From Nepenthes gracilis (lineage: Eukaryota; Streptophyta; Magnoliopsida; Caryophyllales; Nepenthaceae): a stretch of DNA of 64,000 nt. A program made the translations under genes and the position numbers. This document shows, piece after piece, positions 12,801 through 25,000 of the stretch. Each line of letters starts with the position of its first letter. The first letter of the stretch is position 1. The DNA is taken from contig BSYO01000004.1 of assembly GCA_033239525.1 (NCBI GenBank), forward strand, positions 11,384,037-11,448,036. Direction: 5' to 3'. The notes under the pieces are model-generated. The model saw nothing but the letters and a program-made list of their open reading frames with translations, searched no databases and was not told where the DNA came from.

Positions 12801-13027
12801 AAAAGACCAAGAAAAAATATTTTTAATTTTTCTTTCATTTTGCGGGGAGGGGGCAGGGAGGTCATATGTGAGGCCTCGTAGTCCACTACTAGAAGTGACT
12901 ATGCTCGAACATTACCTTCCCACGGCCGGGGCATAAAAAATGTGTTTGATGTCGAGTTACAGCTGAACTCGGCAGTCACCTGTCATAAAAGGGGAAAAAA
13001 AAAGGAAAGAGTAGAAAGGGGAAAATG
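9834..13027. other. Intergenic region downstream of STT3A; no gene recognised
   Basis: No open frame here resembles a known protein; the longest (11738-11989 plus, 83 codons) has no domain signature. A possible degenerate tRNA-derived SINE head lies near 10650-10730, with A-box-like ttagtgcagtagtaag and B-box-like aatttcaaattc spacing. The phrase cggtggatattgt occurs at about 10750 and 11420, and an LTR-leader-like ctggtatcattgt lies near 11530, hinting at old repeat fragments. The 3' untranslated region of STT3A should lie just left of 13028; no clear polyadenylation site was assigned. Confidence 0.4.
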
Positions 13028-13087
13028 TTAATGCCAGGGATTCCTCTTCTGAGTTCTGCTTCTTTTCGAACTTGCTGAGCCTGCTTT
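13028..13087 (-). CDS. STT3A: STT3A terminal exon (basic tail)
   Basis: Twenty codons including TAA, encoding [19 protein letters not shown]. It is joined in phase to the exon ending at 13186 (donor GTTAGT, acceptor TTGACAG). The very basic tail continues the Lys-rich end of the preceding exon. If the last intron were retained, the reading frame would instead add ten residues and stop near 13156, so two C-termini are possible. A cDNA would settle which is used. Confidence 0.7.
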   Translation of the reverse strand, partial: KAGSASSKRSRTQKRNPWH

Positions 13088-16000
13088 CTGTCAATAGAAG
13101 ACCCAGGAAATCAGCATGGGAATTTAGGCTAGAATTCAATTGCTAAAGTCACAAGCTACCGTGCTAGAAATATGGAAGGACTAACCGATTTGGACTTCTT
13201 TGTCTTTCCTCGAATCCTGTTCTTTGGAGGTTTTAGTTTGTATATCCGGACCATCCAGTGGTGAGAAGTAAACACCTGGATTTACCACAAGCCACACGTC
13301 TCTTAGTTATGATAAAAACGGGCATAACGAAATGGAAATCATTGATATGGGTGATTTTATGATGTTAAACAAACTTACACGTGTTCCGTTGAACCAGAAC
13401 GCTTATACAATGCAATATGACAGTAATTAAAAAGACCCAGAAAGCCTTTTATATGGTACAGAAGAGGAGACAGATATGGCCGGAGATATTTCTGGCAACC
13501 GGGTGAAAGAATCTCTCACTATGAAGGGTCGGATCTGTCTGGGGTCTATAATATGCTGTTTTATCTTACATCATATAAGAAGTTATTTTTATGACTTAAA
13601 TACATGACCATTAGGTCAAACAACATCAACTCTACTATGAGCCAAGGCATCCTTCAATTATTTCCCAGATGATCTGTCCAGATCTGGTTTTCATTTGGGT
13701 AAAATCATGCTAAGTTGCGATCTTCAAGAGAGTTACCTACAACGTGAAAGACATACAATAGTGGGGCCCCAAGTCTAAAGCATGAGTTGCTCAACCAATC
13801 AGCACCATTTTAATTTGTGAGAGCAAGGCAAACCAATCAGCACAACCACGGAAAATCCAAGAGCAAGGCAAGGACTGCCAATTCTCATTAATCATTATAA
13901 ACAAAGGGATCTAGCTAAAGCCTCTCAAGCTTACATATAACAAATTGAATTCCTACACCAACAATCTTTCCTCCAACCATAATGCAGTGGCATTTTTTCT
14001 CAGAAATAAAGCATTTCATACAGAGGATATTATCTGATAACAGAATGTAGAGAAAAATTTCAGCAGGAGAGAACCATAAGTGAACAAGATGTAAGAGAGG
14101 TTTCGTTTGTAAGCAGAATTCTTATCTGTGAGATAAACAATTAGATATTATCTAACCTCATCAAAATGTGTAAGCTTGAAATATTTCTTCCCTATCTCAG
14201 TCCTCCTTACCCTGTCAAAGCCTTTACCATCTGTCTCTACAAACCTACACATAGCAAAAACATGCATGGCTTGTTAAAAGACAGGAAATACAAGAAAGAA
14301 AGGGCCCAACTTGCAAACAATGAGAACTCAGTTGAATCAGACCTATAGTAGGAGAGCTTGTACATTAGGCAATTTAGCATGGTTGGAGTTGCCTGAGAAT
14401 CAATCCGGTACTGGCCATCTCTCTTTAAAACAGCAGGTCAATTTAAAATTAGATAATATTTAATACCAATCAAGAAATGCATATCACACACCAATCAGTC
14501 AAGAAGGCAAAATCCAAATGGATGTGACAACAATTTTTTACTCTAAAAGGAGGAAAATAGTCAGTCACCAAACTGGCACACAAATGCACAAATTTGTGCA
14601 ATGTACAAGACTTGATCAAAACCAGGTTCAAGCAAGACATGGACCAAGCTCCCATCCAAAATCCAAATTGGACCGGTTTGGGGCCGGTCCATGGACATTT
14701 CTTATTTTTAAGTACTTTTATTTAAAATACACCTTTAAAAAAGCCTAAAATATAAAATATTTCAAAAATTGTGATATTTATATAAAAATATTACCTAAAT
14801 ATGTGTTTAAATAAAAACAATTGTAAAAAAGTTATAAATTACATAAAAATATAATTTATTTAAATGATTTTTATAACTTGGAACTTATTTGAAATAAAAA
14901 TATATATTTTACAAGGAAAAACATAATCTGGGTCGGGCCAGGCAGGGTACAATAGATTACTTTCGGTGGTGATTATAACCGGCCCAAATATTTAAACGAG
15001 ACTAATTTTTTACCATATTCATCCATAGTACTCATATTCCTGGACCAAACCTTATAAAATTTCGGGTTGGTCGGACTGGGCAGGTTGGAAGCCTGGTTTT
15101 GACCACGTTTACAATGTACCAATGCATTAGCACATAAAGGAATTTCAGGATTCAACAAATGTAAGTTTCAATTATGTATGGATTCTTTTCATTCAGAATT
15201 GAATTATAAATGTGCAGAATCATCCACTGGATTTGAAGTTTAAAAATTTTGGAGTCAATAAAGCTAAGAAATCTTCCACCCTTTATCAATCCCAAGTACC
15301 AACGTTGCTGAACCTAAACACTCACCAGATAATCAGGCTCTCTGATATGAGGAAATACACCTCCACCTATGCGAACCATCCATAGGAACTTATTTATATC
15401 ATCACTAGGGTATCCAACAAGACCTAATCATGATAACATGCCAAATGAGTGATTGAAGTTATAATTGTCAGTGTAAGATAAATCTCATCATTAACTGAAA
15501 ATCCAACCTCCGAATACAACAAGGACATATTTCACATCCAAGCTGCTGAAGATTTCCCAAGCTGCCTTTTCAGGAGAAGACATCGCAGTTCCAACAGTTG
15601 CGATGTGTGTGTTATTCCAGGTATTGTTGTCAACAATGACAGTCCGGTTAGCCATTGCAGTTGTTTGGTAACCATAGTCCCACCATGATGCCACCTACAG
15701 AAAGTTCCCACTATGAAGTTCTCTGCCCGGATTAATGCATAGTACCAGAGATTACAAAATCAATTAAAGAAACTTGGTAACAACATAAAGAAATAAAATA
15801 GTGCATCATATGTAGATAAAAAAGGGATGGGAAATAAAACAGACATTCCACTACACAAAGCTCCTACTCCATAGAGTTTGAGGCCGGTCAAATGTACATA
15901 ACCTTGCCCCTATCATTGCAAAGCACATCTCAGTATACAAAGCTCCTACTCCACCGAGTTTGATGCTGGTTAGATTTACATAACTTCGCTCCTAGCATTG

Positions 16001-19000
16001 CAAAGAGGTCTTTTTGCATGGTTTTAATATGTGACATCCAGGTCATAATGAAGTAATCTTACTGCTATGTCATGTCACCCTCAATTACTACATGTGAGTA
16101 AGATAGAAAATTTTCCATTTCCATTGTCAATCACTGCATGCAGAAGATGGAGATTGGTTAGGAGGACTTGAATGATAGGTTGACAGGTATTGTCATGTTA
16201 TTCTTTGGGAAGTGAAATTATTCACAGCAAATTGTGCATTTTTTCATTGAAAAACTTCCTAATCGTTGCTTAGAATTCCATGGGAGGTCTAGCTCATCTA
16301 GATTCAAATTCTGCAAAAGAGAGGTGACAGCAGAAATGGGATGAATGCCTTTTCCTTTTAGTGCCCAAACCATGCCATCTTTCAACAAGAACAACATGGC
16401 TAAAAGAGTACCAACACGTTTCAATATATGCTCATTGTGGAAGATGGATTCTTCCAAGGACAAGCACACAGAATAGTTGGCCCATACCTAGAAAGGTCAA
16501 AAAGGAGCTGTCCTACAGAATCATTTAGATTGCTGAAAGGCCAAAGAGACAATTTACTATCACTAAGCCCATTTTCTAGAAATCTAATAGGCCAATCCAA
16601 GTGAGAGGATTGTAAAGTCTCTCTCTGAGCTATACGTGCTCCAGAATCAGATTGAACTTAAGGGTTTTGTGTTTTACTTTTGGATTTGCACAAAAAGAGG
16701 TATCAGAAGTGGACTTCAATAATCAAAGAAAGATTAGAGATTGCCATAGAAAGCTGTGGCAGGCAAGCAGCAACCACATTTAGTAAAATGCAGCGGTATC
16801 CAAGGTAAATTAACAGGGCCCCAAATCAACATGCAACACTAGAACATATTATATCTGTCAAACGTTTTAACAACCAATTTTCATTTTTTTTGAAAATTAT
16901 CAACGTAAGCATACATAAGCTTCAAATGAAGGTCAGTGACTTGACATACATGTTTGTAGATCACAGTATATATTATAAGACTGTTCAAAAAATACCCAGC
17001 ATCGATGTTTGTAGATCACAGTTCTATGTGCAACTGCAGCTTACAGACAGGTCAGTCCTACCTCAAAGGAAGGTCAGTGACTTAACATGATACAAATGAT
17101 GGGGGGCAAACTCACTTTATCATCTACATCAGTGTTGTGGCGTAGCCAAGCATATCCCTCTCTGAAATCATCAAAAACATGCATACCATCATGCGTATGA
17201 GAAGTCAAGACAATAGATGGGGCTGAATAAGCTTCTGCTGCAGCCCAGACACAATGAACCTGCAAGGAACTGATTCAAAGTTAAAAACCTTCTCAATGGG
17301 AGAGGTCAATAAAAGATGGTAGAAGTATTACCTTGAAGAGACAAGAACATCCCTTCAAGAAGGGGGGAAATGAGAGAAAAAGATGGAAACATGGGAAAAT
17401 TTGGCTCATTTAAAATTGCAAAATCAAGGTCTCAGGTGGTAAGCTATCAGTTTGCATGGGCCAATCCCTACCCACTCCTCCCCATCTTATATATTAAAAA
17501 AGGAAACATTGCCTCGTATAATATTCACTATGGCAAAAAGATACAAATTAGTAACTAAGTAGTAGTCTAGGCGACACTGGAAGAGCTGGAACAATCTAAC
17601 ACCAAATATCCAAACCTAAAAAAGCTCCTAGGTAGCCAGCAATGAAAAAATTATGTTCAAAACAGGAACATAATTTTTTTTTTTTTTGGAAGGAGGGGAA
17701 TGGCAAAAGGACTATAATATGTTCATGAAGCAGACAACAATCTTTCCAGGCAATTTCATTTCTGAAATAAACATAAAGATCAAGAAGCCACTAGCACAAG
17801 TTTGCTTCAGTGCAAAATAAATTTCACTAAGCCTGGTCCCAAGAAAAGGAATCTTCCTTTTGTAAAGCATGCTTTTCCCTTTGTTTTTGTTGCTGCACAA
17901 TTATTCATACCTTAAATGTTGCTGACAAAAGCTGTTAGACCAAAGGAAGAAAACTATCAAGCCTGAGAGAGAGCACGAGAGTTGACATCAACTACAATAA
18001 ATCCCCATATTCAAGAATTGGCAAGTAGTTTCAGCACATAAAGAACATTCGCTTTTCCTTAATTTGCACTCAAATTCAAATTTGTCCCGCCTGTTCCATT
18101 CATTCAGTATCCTTGTAACCTAATAGCAAGTTTGAGAGAAGGTGATGGGAGGGGAAAGGACAGGGGAGGGGAGGCTTTAATCTTGTTTATGAGTTTCATT
18201 TTAAAAAGGCGCAGACTTCATCCCCATTGATCTCCATTAATCCCATATGGCTCCCCATAAAGGGGGCGGGGGAGGTGATGGGAGAAACAGGGAACTTCTC
18301 CAAGTGGTCACCTCAAGTCAACCTCCTTTTCCCAAATCAAGACTCCCAAATCAGGCAAATGCCTTCTCTTCCCCTCCCTTCTAAACTTCCAAACACAAGA
18401 TGAGGTAAACCTGTTCTCAAGAATTGAAATCCTAGTTCAATTCTATCTACTCAATAAAAAATTGGCCAAAGCGTATAAGACTCTCACATTGCTTTTGAAT
18501 GTACACAACCTTCCCTCCACGATGGGCTACATCCATGGTTTGAATATGTGATTTGGTAGAAATGAGAGCAATTATATTATAGTGACAAGGTTTACCATTG
18601 ATTGCATTGAATATATTCCTAATATATGAGATTAGCCAGTGAGGTCATTGATCAACATGCAAAAAATTCCAGCTTAATGCAACAGACAACACTCAATAAC
18701 TTTTCATATTTTTCTTTCTTACTCTCATACATTATTCCTCAACTTCAACCTCACTCCTCTTCATCAAAGAGGACAGGAATCAACAGTCAACAGATAGCTA
18801 ACAAAATACCTCCTGAAGATTCAGGATACAATCACCATTTCAATAATTACATGCAGCAGGGACAGAAAATAATGGACAGTTTGCATACCACATAAAAACC
18901 ACACAGCAAGACAAGTAATATTAGAGCGATAAGAGAGGCCTCCAAAGGTAAAACAAGAAGCCTTTTGCCAATCTGGGACTTCATAGAAGACTTCTCCACC

Positions 19001-22000
19001 GGTTCCTTCTCTTTCTGCTTCTCCTTCTCCTTTTCCTTCTTCTTGTTCCTTTTTGAAGGTCGTTCTTTTATTGGATCTTCATTTTTATTCGTCTTTGCAA
19101 CGTCATTTTGTGTCTCAATGCTGCAAGAACTGGTATCCCCTGGCTTGATGTTTAATCACATAAAGGAAATATATTTTAATCTACAAGCTACAATTGAACA
19201 TTTTGAATAGTTTGAACTTTGAAGAAACACCAAGTCAAGCTGACAAAAAAAACCTAGCTTACATCACTCTGTGAAGTTTCTGATTGTCCAAGCAACTGAA
19301 ATTTAATAGACCGTGTAAAGGCAGCAAAGGCTTCAGAAAGTGCAATTCCAGACATAATACAAGCTGCTGGTGCAAGAACAAGCATAAGCCGCACCTACAA
19401 CATCCAATACAGCAATGTCAAATTACATTTTGCAACATTAGAAAGAGAGTTGAACTAGGCAATTTCCAATTTCCTTACCATCACTCCTGAAAAGTAGATT
19501 GATGTCACAATATAAAGGACCACAAATGAGCTTGCATCAGATAGTGGGAAAAAGCATGCCTACAAGAGACAGACCGACATGGAAAAGTGCTGATGTTCAC
19601 AAAAGGAGAAAAATTTTAAAATCGAAAAAAGAACAGAAAAATTCAGGTGAAAAACAGATGTGTGAATAACTTACAACAATTCCAGCTGGAACCAAGAATG
19701 CCAAAACATTTATGTCCATAAAGTAAGATGGCCAAGTAGGCGGTTGATGTTCACTAACACTAGCAATAATTGGTATGTACTTGCTTGCATAAGTTCTGTT
19801 ATTTTTCACCCCCCAAAGAAGAAAGAGAAGGAAACAAGAAATATTATTAGCTATTTTGACCTCAGTAAAACAGATAACATAATTTAGTATGCAATTTCTC
19901 CTTCTTGCAGAAACAAAGCACAAACAGGAAACTGACAATACACCCAAGGAAAATAAAAATTTTAAAAAGCAAACCAAAAGGTTGAATTGCTTACCTCCAA
20001 TATATATAAGCCTCTGTTTGGTTTAAGGAGAGGAGAAAATAAAGGAAATGTGTTAGGACTTTCAACGCAAACTTTGTTACAAAGGGTTGTATTTTAGTCA
20101 TCTCTACTCCAAATTTGGTTTCACCTAAAGTTGGCTTGTCGTTAGCTCAAGCGTCATGGTTGTCTAAATTTATGTGCAGTGCTTGTTCAAAGTTGGGCTC
20201 AAGAGAAATTGATCAGAGAATTTCACTTGATGTTCAGCGAAATTTGGCTCGAACAAACATTGTCTAGAGAGTTCGAATGAGACATCAGCGAGTCAGACTG
20301 ATCAAAAGCCATAAGCCACTCAAAAGCTTCCTTGTGATTTCTACAAGACGGGCACTCAAGCGAAAAACAATTATCGGCACTATACACATTTCTAAACCGC
20401 TTTGACCGGATGTCAGCTACATAAAAAGGGAGCACAACTTCTAAAATCATGGGGGCAGACAAATGGTTTATTTTCTCTAATTTAAAGAAGCCCCTATAGG
20501 TAGCTTGAATCTTCAAGGCTCGTGGAAAGCACTACTTTTCGGAGGGTAACTAACCCTTTAAGAGAATTTCAATTTTCCATTTGATAAGGTGTTCTTCAAA
20601 TGTCTAAAAATATTTCATCAACCTTCTTCAAACACATTTCTTAGATTGCAATCCGACGGATTTCCAATATGTGGCCTGTGAGTAGAATTGAGTAGTTTTT
20701 TACTGGAAGAGTTGGTTTAGAAATTCTTGAGTCATTGAAGGAAAATTCAAGAAGTTCAAAAGGAGTTTGTATTTGTGGCTTGGAAAGCCAATCCGAATAC
20801 TGGATTCTTTGGTAGAGGTAATGTATTAGGGGGAGTCGACTAAGGGGTCTAGTGCATCTTTAACATTTAGACTGCAAGTTGACTTTATAGTAAATATCTT
20901 TTATTGGCTCGAAAAGCATGAAGGCTTTGCTCTCAAACTTATTGGTTCTTGAGTTTTTTTTCGTTAACAAGATCTATATCATTTACATTTCTACAAGCTT
21001 TTAATTATTTTTTTATGGTTAAGGCTCCCCTACTCTATGCACATGTTTTAAAAGTGAGTATAAATCTTGTTCACTTTTCAAAATGGTTGGACCATCGGAG
21101 CGTAGTGAAAAAAAAAAGGATAAAGATGAGGAAATTTGATCCCATTCTTTTGTTTTGTTCGAAGGAAAAGAAAGGAATCAACCATGGAATGAAATATCAA
21201 GTATTAGGCTCCCTACTACCACGACAAAATTGTATATGTTCCCATATATATATTTGCCACCAGGTTCATATATGATATGTCTAATCGATACAGTCGTGTC
21301 CGATACTGAAATCAATATTTTTGTCGATGGAAACAATTCAAAAAATTTATATCAATAACTGGATTATAAATTTTCCACTATAGAAAGTGCATACAATGAA
21401 GAGAGAAAAGGTAAGGCCAATGTGTCTATTCACCATTGAAATCATGAGGCCCACTTTGTCCATTAGACATTAAAATCATGAGGCCCAGTTATGTTTGCTG
21501 CCACTTCTGTTGCATCTAATACCATCTTTTAAGATAAGTTAAACCAACAGAAACACCATTTTCTTCCATATGTTTCCTTTCTCCCTCCTCCAAAACCCCC
21601 ATAACAAACATAGAGTAATATGCAACTTAACTAAAAACAGGAAGCTATGGGAAAATCTTAGCAGGACATAATTAAAAAGTGTCCCCATTCCAGCTGAAAG
21701 GTACTATGCCCTTTGACGAGAGCAGGTGCATGTTCATTCCTTCAAAATTCAATTGGCAAATGTAGTAATAGAAAATAGGGACGACGCAAAGTGACAACTT
21801 TCCAAGGTCGGAATATTTATAGATAAATCTATTACAAATGTTGTCAAACTGATGGTTTCCAGTGGAAAATGAATTGGAAGTCCAACACTCACTCCAAAAG
21901 TTCCATGAAAAGCTTCCTGGCATCACTCTTGGCAAGTTAATTAATTTGCAAAGTGGAACAACATTGAAGAAGCATGCATTCATTATAAAGGAGGTTGAGA

Positions 22001-25000
22001 GAGGGTATGCCACCTCTTGCTTTATTGGCTTATGCTCCAACGGGTAACAAGTTGGTACATGATAGGCAGGGTAAAGAAGTTCAGGAAGTGGCAACAATTA
22101 TTTGAGTGTAAATTGAGGAATGAAGAGGGTATTGTGAGTAACTTCCATATCAAGATTCCAAGAATATGTGAGAGAAAGTTCTTCCATATTTGCATGTTGG
22201 TTGTCATAATAGCTTTAACACCAAAATTTGGGGATAGCCTTGTTCACATGGCCGTATTTTTTTCTTCAAAGTTGAATGCCTGTTGGGTTACAAAGATGTA
22301 TTAAGTTTACAAGTTATATTATGAAATTATAGGAAAAGGTGATAGAAAAAAGATTAAGGAGAGGTGGAAGTGTATAGGTGATCCTATCTGGATTCAAGCT
22401 AGGCATGGCAACAAGATGGAAGCTATTTAAACGTTAAGGATCTTGATGGAGCAATTTAAAAAAGATAGAATGACCAAAAAGATAGAATGACTTGACTACC
22501 CCAAGTAAGAATAGGATGGGAGGCACAAAAGCACAATGGAAGAAGATAGGAAAATTTGGTAAAAGTGGAAGGTTTCATCAAAGTGGCCATGCATCTGGGG
22601 GAGAAATAGATGTTAAATAACAATGGCCAATGTAACACATCCATAATGTTAATTACTCCCCAAGGTACTCTTGTTGAATAAATGTCAGGATGCTTGCATT
22701 TTTCGTTTTCCCTTTTAATTACATGTAAATATAGAAGTATTTGATGTGGGATTCCAAGGCATTTCAAACAATCAAATTAGTTTACAAAATTTAGTCCAAC
22801 AATAAGAATGGCAGCATAGTCATATTATTGGACAAACGAAAATTAGTTATAATGTGAATATAAAAGTAATTGATGTTGGATTCCAACTTTCCAATGCATC
22901 TCAAACAATCAAATTATTTCACAAATTCTAATCCAACAATTATTCTAAGAATGACAGCATACTCATATTATTTGGTTACCGAAATTGATTATATCGTTAA
23001 TATATGGTAACCTTGACACTATTACAAGAGGCAGTTGCAGGTCATGAGCAAACAAAGGCTTCCATCTCTACACAACACCTGATTTAACAAAATCAACAAA
23101 GACATAAATCTTGCACTCATAATACAGAGTGTTTATCTTTACAAATCCTCCTTGGCCATTTCATTTGATTCAGGGCAACAACCTATGAAAATGAAAGGGG
23201 TATCAACTCCTCAGATAACACTTCTATCCAAGGCTCTCTAAGTCTACCTATTCCTGCTCATTCTAGCCCTAATCTCTATCAAGCCATCCTTTCTCATTCA
23301 TACACTATCTTGTCCACACTTTTTAAGTGCCAACAGTCAAAACCATCTTAAGGAACATTTGCACATCTTGTCTTGTATAGGAGCTACTTCTCATTTACTT
23401 CAGATTACTATAAAGGTGTTCATTTATTGCCATATGGCCTTTGGAATAATCCCACCTATTGATAGTAAGATTGTCATTACAGCGACATTTAAATTTTGCA
23501 CATGTTGATATTAATTGCTCATCATTCTCATCCATGAATACCATCCTAGCAATCAATGAAAAAGAATAGGCTGTCATTTTTATAATACAGCTGGTCTAAT
23601 GGCAATCCTGTAGTATTTCCCTTTTTTTTTTTGGGGGGGGGGTGGGAGAGCGTGGGGTACCTATAGAACTTCCTTTTAGTTGCACAGAGTCACCACCTAA
23701 TTGAACTGCATGATGTGATGTGACTCATTAAAGTCCAACCAAAAAAAAAGGAGCCATTGAGAATCATCAGCTGAATTTAAACAACTATAAACAGCATCTT
23801 CCAACTCCAAAATAAGAGAGGGGAAGGGGCAGAGAGAGAAGAACACCGAGGCAACTAAGCAAACAGGATGGTGAGCAGCAAGAGTAGCTACATACGGATC
23901 AAGCAGACTCAGGCTTCGTCCACTCCATCCCTTTGTTGGGCTGGAAGCTACCAACGCTAAAAGTACAGCTGCGACAGCAAAACACACTGCCCTGAACAAC
24001 AAAATGATGAATACACAGTCAGTCAAAGGTGAAAGTTTTGCAATCTCCCAATATCAGACAGTAGTAAGTTATGATTTAGTATTGACCAATAGCCCCAAGC
24101 ATGGACAGGTCAATGAACTGACACAACTCAGACTTACATGGAAATATACGTGACTCCTTAGGGAGAAAACTCAATTTTCCCTCTGTACCACCAGAGCAGG
24201 CAGGAATAGACCAGTAAGTATATAGTTGAAAAGCAGAAAGCAAAGATTACTTACAGTCCGACAGACACTACGAGGGTAACAGCTACTTTGAACATCTTTG
24301 GAGAAACAATTCCCCTAATATAATACACAAGTGCGACCACGTGGAGAATGATAAACACCTGCATTCATCATACGATAAATCAGCCAGTGTTAAAGTGCAG
24401 CAGTTACGATGTAGCACTTTTGAATGGGTTGCCTTAGTTTATTCCCCTTGTAAATGAAGCACTTTTAACCGTCTGCCACTTAAGTGCCTTCAAATGAATT
24501 TCTGATCTCCTCATTTATAAAAAGATAGAAACCTGTGCCCATAATTGTGTGTACCCAGAATTGTGTGTTGTATTTCCTAAAAGAATCCATCAAAATGAGA
24601 AATAAAAGCTCTACTGGAACAACCATCTGCACAAAAAAAGATATATTGGCAGTCTGTAGAGATGATGAAGACTAATTCAAGTGAAGGGTGCAGGTAAATA
24701 ATAATTATGATTCAGGATTGTGATTCACTTGTACCAGACACAAAGCAAGTTACTTCTATGAAGTCTCTGACAATAATAGAATAGAATTCCCGAAGAGAAC
24801 AGGATGAAGAAAAGATGGAGAAACCCTTGGATAAGGGGCAGAATTAACTAAGTGACCAGAGACAATTTAATCCAGCTGGAACTTTGGTAGCTTCGCACAC
24901 CTAGTAGCCAAGTCTCTCATTGTTCTCAAAGATATTAAAGACAAAAGCTGATACAGGAGAAAAACAAGGTAGAAAGAACACCATCAAATTTGATAGAAAG

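Noticed and set aside
18965..19210. 81-codon plus-strand frame rich in Ser and Phe
   Set aside because: It is the antisense shadow of the Lys/Glu-rich exon 16 of STT3A.
21862..22304. Overlapping frames of up to 95-141 codons in STT3A intron 12
   Set aside because: No recognisable domain in any frame and no consistent reading direction; possibly old transposon DNA, but unsupported.
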